NCBI GenBank assembly: GCA_025200525.1
Contig: CM045760.1
Span: forward strand, 48,565,932 to 48,629,931
Length of the DNA stretch: 64,000 bases
From: Camellia lanceoleosa
Taxonomy: Eukaryota; Streptophyta; Magnoliopsida; Ericales; Theaceae
Direction of reading: 5' to 3'
Shown here: piece by piece, positions 57,601 through 64,000 of the stretch
Position numbering within the stretch: position 1 is the stretch's first letter
How the letters are laid out: every line of letters begins with the position of its first letter
Notes under the pieces: generated by a model
The model's input: the letters and a program-made list of their open reading frames with translations, nothing else
Databases searched by the model: none
Told to the model about the DNA's origin: nothing
Position numbers and translations under genes: made by a program

Positions 57601-60130
57601 ATTAATTATATTAATCAACACCAAACGATGATTTAAGGTTGTTGGGCCATTATATGTTGGGAGTATAGAATAATTTGTCAAACAAATAAATGGCTCAGCT
57701 GGGGTAGGCTGCAGGTCAAAGTGTGACCTAGAATGCTAGTTAGGGCTGAGAAGATGCCATTCATAGCCTGAAATGGTACCCTATAATTTAGCCTCTCACA
57801 GACATCATTGCATTGCTACCCCTTTTTTTTGCATTGCATTGCATTGCTACCTCTTTGCCCCCACCCCTTGGTTGGATTCCTCCCTCCAAGGCCCAACAAC
57901 TTCTTTCTCTCTCTCCCTTCAAAAATATTTTAGTCCCCGTATGGGAAAGTGTTACTTTATTTAATCTTAAACATATTTTTGTTAAATTAATTAGACTTTT
58001 TTTATTTTTGATATGTTATATTTGGTGGTGTTTTGACAAGTTGAGTTAAAAGCTGTGTTTGGAGTTTGGAGGCTAAAAAAGGTGGATGATTTTTTTAATC
58101 TATGAAGTTATTTAGCAAGTTTAAAAAAACTACATATAAAATTATAGTTATACCATTTAAATTATTTAAGGTTATACATGAGTGAAAATGTAAATTTTTT
58201 GAATTGGGTGGAGTAGTTTGGTTATTGTGATGTGATATCATAAATAAATATTAATCAAAAAAGTCAAAAACAGCTTTTAACCATCTTCTCAAATCATTTT
58301 CTAAAAAAGTCAAAAAGTTTGGTAAAAAGTTAAAAATCAACTTTTTACCATCTTTCTAAAACACCCCTTATTTGATTTATTGAGTTTGAAATTTACTTCT
58401 TTACCTTTATTTGTGATTTCATTTTGATTTTTTCTTGGTGTATATAGGTATGGTAATGTTATAACATTACTATTTTTTTTATGAGGGGATTGCATGAACT
58501 GTTTTGAGAGTTTTTAATATTTCCCAATTGATATTTTATTTTTCTAACATGAATTTGGTGTGTATTGCTTTAGGATTATACATGGGTGTTTGGGTGGTGT
58601 TGTTCGATTCTGAGTTTATGCGATTGACGTGCTGTGTGGTTTCTTTCAACAAAAGACATCAAAAATTACTTCATACACCTTACAAACATGTTTGGCAAAA
58701 ACATTACCAAAAAAAACACTTTCAGTGTCAAAACCATTAGATCCTAACACTCAACACTCATAGGCAGAGTCCCTTATCCACATTAACCCACAAACAACAA
58801 GACCAACACAAACAGCCCAATCATAACAAACACCCTGTTGCAACTACCCCAAGTTTAAATGGTCCCCAATGGATTTCTCAAAATAACACACCCAAATACA
58901 TTATCACAATTAACACCAGGGCATTGATTTAGACCCCCTTAAAACACCCACCCCCACAATCCCCTCACACACATGGAGGTTGGGGATTGGGTGAGAAGGA
59001 AAAAAAATCTAAGGGCCACTACTTGGCCATCCCTTAATATAACTTGATTCCCACCTTGCCATTACAACAACGTAAAATCTAACATTACAAAGTAACATAC
59101 AATGTACAATCCAACATTACAATAACGCATAATCACATCAAAACAGGCTTCAGAATATAACTTCACATATACATTTTACCATTCCGTAACAAAAAGAAAA
59201 AGCATAAAAAAAAAAAAAAACAAATACGTACTTGTCGCGATGGGTGCCAGCAATAAACACCGATGCTGACAATGTTTAGCTGTGGTCTTCACTGTCAACC
59301 ACTAGACAAAAATGGCAAAATGACCCAACATCACAATGACCGTAACGTATTGCCAGAAGAGGGTTTTTAGCAATCTAGGGTTTGGGAGGGGGAAAAATGG
59401 AATGTTAATTTGGGAACGAACATTAACATTATCAAATTAAACAATATTCAAAGAAATTGAGTGTCTATCATTGCTATAACATCGGAATCAAAATCGAGAA
59501 CTTTCTATCTTCACCGTTTCCGTTTTGATCGCGCAGGAGGGAAAGCAAAAAACACTATAGTATGCTTTTGACCATTTTGGTAAATTTAACATCACGTAAA
59601 ACCCATATCTACTCTCACAATTTTCGACTCACGCGCTGAAATCATGGGCTCAAAGGTCTTTAATTTTAAACTGGGACTAATTGGTCCATAAAAAAAAAAA
59701 AAGGCAAATTAAATGATTCAACATTCCTTAATTTGAGATTTAATGGTACTTTACCCTATATCTAATAGAACTTAATAAATCAAAAATTAATAATAAAAAC
59801 AAAAAGTCAAAAAATGGCTATTTTTCAATTTTTAGATAATCAATTTTTTTTTTAGGCTTAATAACTTATAAGCATTTATAAAACAATTTAATACAGACTT
59901 TTACAAGAAAATTTAACCCAAAAAAAGAGTCATAAGCAACAAAATAAGTTATATCAAAACAATCCCTATGTGATTAGAATTTTCACACCATTTTATATTA
60001 CTGCTTATTTAGATATGAAAAATGTTTAAGATTTGTAAAAAAAAATTCTTTAATTTGACTGACAGTAATATGGCGTGATTATCGTTAATTTTTTATTTGT
60101 CATATGCTTAATCATATAAAACCCAACTTC
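57601..60130. other. Gene-free spacer
   Basis: No supported coding region. A minus-strand AAACCCTAGATTGC word at about 59370, with pyrimidine-rich flank, resembles a plant 5' leader, but no convincing reading frame follows it downstream. Confidence 0.45.
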
Positions 60131-60599
60131 TTAGAGCATTTCCAATGGCAAGCCATTGGAGCTGCTATTGCCATAATTTGGCAATTGTAACAGAGCAATG
60201 CGCTCCAATGGTAAGAAATAGCAGCTACTAAATTTGAAAATGCCAAACCTTGTGTCAAAGTTTGACACAAGCTTTGGAAGCTGTCATTCATGTCCATGAA
60301 GTGCAACAAAGCAATTATTTCCCTCCCTCCAATTTTTGTTCATCTTCTCAGACCATTTTAGCAAACACATAGAGGAAAAACGCAAAAATTGGTCCATCGA
60401 GAAGATGAACAAAAAAATCACTAAAAAACTTATATCCAAATAACATCTACAAAATTAGAGAGAAAGTTGGTTGAAATTTGTTAAAATTACAAATTACTAT
60501 TGGAACACCATTGCTATAAATTAACAATTTGTTACTATTCATTGCCAAATTATAGCAATGACAATGCTATAATAGCATTTACCATTAGAGAGGCTCTTA
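60131..60599. mobile_element. MITE of the GAGCATCTCCAATG family, copy 2
   Basis: Left end TTAGAGCATTTCCAATGG. The right end, inverted, is GTAAGAGCCTCTCTAATGG. CCATTGGAG, TTGCCATAA and GGCAAT words occur in both halves in opposite orientation. Confidence 0.65.
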
Positions 60600-61159
60600 C
60601 TATATTATTGTGAGTGAATTTGTGAAAATTAGTGAGATATTGAATAAAAATGAAAATAAAAATAAGGAAATAGAGTGAACATCATATTTGTGTATTAACT
60701 TATAATAGTGAATTCTGTAAAAGTAGGGCTCCAGCATAGTGAAATCCAAAATCAAAATGGAAAGTTAAACCATAATATTGGTCACCCTCATTCCCTAGTA
60801 CTATCTTCAATGAGGATAGTTAACATGATTTTCTTTTATTACATCAACCAAGTTAACATTATAATATTGTCCCTCATCTTTTCTTATAAGTACTACCTCT
60901 ACTATCAATTTGCTTATTCCTAATCCTATATCTCTTAAATTTACCAAACATCCATCTTAACATCCTCATCTCAACTACATTTAATTAGAATAATTTTCTA
61001 ATTTGCTAATGTGTCACCTGATGCATTCCTCCATTTAGTTCATCTTGCCTTAATTACAATCAATACCAAAGTCTCCCTCCTTCCATACTAAAGTTACATT
61101 TCATTTTTCTCAAAAAAAAAAAAAAAAAAAAAAAAAAATGAAGAAGTTACATTTCATGA

Positions 61160-61367
61160 GGCCTCGTTTGGGAACATGCTAATTTAGTAACTTTTTAGCT
61201 ATTTGGCTAAAATAGTCACTCAAAAAAACTAGTATGTTTGGGATGACTTTTTGCCTTTTTACGAAAAGATGTGCAAAAAGTAGAGAAAAAAAAAAATCTT
61301 TGACTTTTTGGCTAATTTAGTAACTTTTTGACTTTTTGACTAAAGATGATGCTTCCCAAACGAGGCC
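61160..61367. mobile_element. Tourist-like MITE (GGCCTCGTTTGG family), 208 bp
   Basis: Ends GGCCTCGTTTGGG and CCCAAACGAGGCC are perfect inverses. Unlike the other copies there is no matching TAA/TTA on the two sides (TGA left, AGT right). Confidence 0.85.
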
Positions 61368-61394
61368 AGTGTTAATCTTACTTATCTTAAAACC

Positions 61395-61545
61395 TCTTGA
61401 TCACAGCGTTTACCCCTAATTTTATTTCATCCAGTAAGACAATATTATTCGCAAATAGCATGCACAATGGTACCTCATCTTGTACAATGTCTAGTCAATT
61501 CATCCATAACTAATGCAGAATAGTAGGGGATTAATGTGTATTCTT
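61395..61545 (-). pseudogene. LINE reverse-transcriptase fragment
   Basis: In two minus-strand frames: VMDELTRH, then QDEVPLCMLFANNIVLLDE and GVNA. This is the plant LINE reverse-transcriptase block around the catalytic (F)ADD, here changed to FANN. A frameshift separates the two parts and nothing else of the element is recognised. Confidence 0.65.
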
Positions 61546-61715
61546 GCATGATCTATGCAAGTTAGGCCTTTGGAATGAAAATTTGAAAGCCTCTCGACAA
61601 GTATTTTCCACAAATTTTGTAACGAAGTCATTGACATTTTATGTTGCAGCAAATTTTGGCATTCATGTTGAAAGGATAACAAACAACTGATTTATTGTAC
61701 AATGAGTGATAAGAA

Positions 61716-61851
61716 TCAAACAGTATTCACTGTGTCTGCAAGTGAACGTAGTATGCAACCTAATCCAGCTCTCTCTGTCAGCTTTTCATGAATCCGTAGA
61801 CATTGGTCACATGTGGGGCGATCTCCAGTAGACAAGCCTCTATACAAGTAC
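61716..61851 (-). CDS. Isolated exon-like segment, unknown gene
   Basis: After an acceptor-like AATTCTTAG the minus strand is open for 44 codons to a TGA: YLYRGLSTGDRPTCDQC, LRIHEKLTERAGLGCI, LRSLADTVNTV. Composition looks coding (no low complexity, balanced residues). I do not recognise the family. A second small exon-like segment on the same strand at about 62292-62336 (AEYVKYELFAQEE between TTTAG and GTAAAG) does not join it in phase, so either another exon is missing or one of the two is spurious. Confidence 0.3.
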
Positions 61852-63004
61852 CTAAGAATTACAACAAGAAGCTCAAGCTGTTAATTTGTCAAACAATTTG
61901 AAAATTAGCAAAATGGAAACTACTTTGAAACATAAATATTTTATTGGATCCATAGCAATTTCTTCAATCATGAAGGAATGGCTTTGGATATATTAACCAA
62001 ATGGTTAATTCCATCTATATATCTTATGAAGATGAAAAACTTTAGATAGAAGACCACATTGATGCAGCTTCGAAGCATAAATTCTTAGTAGGACATGATT
62101 CAGGATAGGATAGGATAAAAATGTGTCAATTTATGTTTCTTTCTGAACTCCTATTTAATGTCAAGCCTTACAGAATTTTCTACTCTGACACTATTTCCAT
62201 GTTAGAGGTTACAGAACGTAGAGAAAATATGATAGGAAGAGAAAAAGTAGGAAGTTTTGAAAGATCCAATGCTTGTATAGGTAGCTATGACTTTACCTCT
62301 TCCTGTGCAAATAGCTCATATTTTACGTACTCAGCTTCTAAATTATGTTAATCAAGTTAATGCCTGGTATCCCTCCAAAGCAAAGACTCACACCTTGAGA
62401 AACTAGGTTCAAATGACACTGTTGCAATGAAGAATCAGAAACAAGTAGAAGTTATTAGATGAGAATCCTCTTTAGCCCAGAGCAGAAAGTTCAATCTTCC
62501 AAATACTTCCACTCTTTGTTTGATGTATTGCCCAGTGGAGTGGCAAAAAGATTGACACTTTAGGTTTTATCTAGAAACAACTATGAAACTGAAAAAAAAT
62601 CTACTTGTCATATTTATGGTCCTTCACACAGGGCCAACTATTATTTTTCCTTCCACGAGGGGTTGGGTTGGGTTGGGGAGGGAGGCAATAGCTGCAATAA
62701 GCCATTTGGTCCAATTCAGAACCCACAGCCAATACTACACACACAAGGATTCTTAAATTTCATGTGTATAGATATAATTTCTGCATTCTGAATCATCATA
62801 ATTATGGACATGAGATTGACCATCAAACAAACAAAATGGTGAGGAAGAGATAAAAATGGAAACCTCTTAAGAATCACTGAGATTTTATGCATTTCCTAAA
62901 ACAAAGGTTGTAGTGAAGTTGTTTTCCTGGAGTTTTATCCAATTAACCAAATGCCATCATATTATGTACAGTACAACTAAGACATGTTTGTGAGATGCTT
63001 AATA

Positions 63005-63114
63005 TTTTAGCCAAAAAGTCACTATAAGTTGTCACTTGACTCTCTCTACTTTTCTGCACATCTTTTTGTAAAAAGCCAAAAAGTTACCAAAATAGCATGT
63101 TTTCAAACGAGGCC
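63005..63114. mobile_element. 5'-truncated Tourist-like MITE
   Basis: Only the right half of the family is present (TCTACTTTTCTGCACATC, CAAACGAGGCC then TAA at 63115-63117). Confidence 0.7.
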
Positions 63115-63499
63115 TAAATCTATCCACTCACTATTAATATTTCATTTTAACATCCTTGGCTACGTGAGCTATGTTCATGTTGAACAACAGAAAGAATCCA
63201 TTGTGACCCTGAATAATAATTACGTCTCATAAATTGCTCGAGATTTGAAGTACAAAAATTCAAGACTGGAGTTGTTCTTACAGATTTTCATCCAATACGC
63301 AAGACTTACTGGGTGAGAAAAAAATACTCATTTTATAAGATTCAATCACATCTTCAACTAATACACTTCTGAGATTTATCCTTAACAGTATTCATTTACT
63401 ACCTTCAATTCCTTCAAAGTCATTGTTTGTGTGCGCTGTTCACATTCACCAACATGGTGGATCCATTGGGACCCTGAAGTCATTAATTGCTTGTTATAG

Positions 63500-63575
63500 T
63501 TCAACCTAGAGAGGTTACAAGTGCTATTGTTCACAGTGGATCACGAAAAGAATGCTTTGATGAATGTGATCTTCT
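63500..63575 (+). pseudogene. Exon-like segment interrupted by a Copia LTR
   Basis: After an acceptor-like CTTGTTATAG the frame encodes QPREVTSAIVHSGSRKECF and DECDLL, coding-like in composition. At 63576 the Copia LTR begins with TGTAAG, which itself supplies a GT donor-like word. I do not recognise the family. It could also be a chance frame. Confidence 0.3.
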
Positions 63576-63799
63576 TGTAAGTTTTCTGAATGAAACTGTA
63601 TATTCAATTGTATTGACTAAACAAAGAATACATCACTTATATAGAACACTAATTCCTAATCCTAAACAAATACATCACTGATATAGAATTCTAACAGATA
63701 TAGAATACTAATCCTAAATAGGAAACAAGAATAAACCTAAACCAATCCTAAATAAGAAACAATATTCACATAATATATACTATACTAATATTATTCTCA
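63576..63799 (-). repeat. Copia 3' LTR, 224 bp
   Basis: On the minus strand it starts TGAGAATAATATTAG right after a purine tract and ends CAGAAAACTTACA. A TATA-like TTCTATATAAG lies inside at about 63633-63645. Short repeats around CTAATCCTAA occur in U3. Confidence 0.7.
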
Positions 63800-64000
63800 T
63801 ACCCCCGCTCAAACTCAAGATGTTTGGGCAGAAAACACTAACAGTTTGCCAAGAAGAAACTGAAACCGAGCAGTGGTGTGAGTCTTGGTAAAGAAGTCAG
63901 CAAGCTGCAGAGCCGAAGAGACGAAAGAAAGCAAGATAGAGCTAGACTGGAGATGCTAACAAACAAAGTGACAATCAATCTCCATGTGTTTGGTCCGCTC
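63800..64000 (-). pseudogene. Copia RNase H end and polypurine tract
   Basis: The minus strand encodes ERTKHMEIDCHFVC, a stop, then SFVSSALQLADFFTK, the C-terminal block of Copia RNase H. The remainder of the element lies beyond the window. The purine tract GAGCGGGGG (about 63804-63812) precedes the LTR. The in-frame stop after CHFVC shows decay. Confidence 0.85.

Noticed and set aside
59220..59400. Possible minus-strand gene start (AAACCCTAGATTGC leader-like word)
   Set aside because: No reading frame with coding character follows, so the leader-like word alone is not enough.

Overview
The window is nuclear DNA of a flowering plant, most likely a eudicot: AT-rich spacers, an intact four-exon HD-Zip II homeobox gene with short GT..AG introns, plant-type Ty3/Gypsy, Ty1/Copia and LINE remnants, and many small TIR elements. 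I cannot place it to genus. Only one gene looks intact. Most of the rest is nested transposable elements.

Layout. (1) 1-6.8 kb: a decayed Tat-like Gypsy element (LTR about 1243-2698, PBS, degenerate gag to 4545). Its LTR carries a 936-bp hAT-type insertion beside the TATA box. Two fragments of a chromovirus pol end follow, separated by LTR sequence with 133-bp inverted termini. (2) 7.7-8.2 kb: a cysteine-rich reading frame with two defensin-like cysteine patterns, broken by one in-frame stop, with its 3' end duplicated. (3) 8.8-12.1 kb: small palindromic elements, a fold-back element and another LTR remnant.

(4) 12.1-41.3 kb: one very large Ogre/Tat-like composite on the minus strand. It has a truncated 5' LTR (36757-41266), a PBS compatible with tRNA-Arg, a broken gag, no recognisable pol, a 57-bp-period tandem array just before the polypurine tract, and a 3' LTR (12126-24028). 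A third LTR copy lies inside it in opposite orientation (26543-30986). The 3' LTR is split by a complete 7.2-kb Tekay/Del-like chromovirus (15793-22984) with a 5-bp target duplication AATAG. The sister LTR keeps the uninterrupted target site. The 5' LTR in turn holds a 250-bp Tourist-like MITE that is absent from the 3' LTR, so the two LTRs act as mutual empty-site controls.

(5) 41.3-46.5 kb: a truncated LTR and gene-free DNA with TIR elements, including a 631-bp Mutator-like fold-back ending about 450 bp before the TATA box of the homeobox gene. (6) 46.6-49.9 kb: the HAT3/ATHB4-type HD-Zip II repressor gene, spliced model of 301 residues. (7) 50-64 kb: a dense field of Tourist-like MITEs, a long LTR carrying eleven copies of the palindrome GCTCGAGC, two larger MITE families, a LINE reverse-transcriptase scrap, two isolated exon-like segments, and the 3' end of a Copia element at the right edge.

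The homeobox gene would act in the nucleus as a repressor in auxin/shade-response and leaf-polarity programmes (family knowledge). Everything else is mainly a record of insertion, decay and rearrangement.
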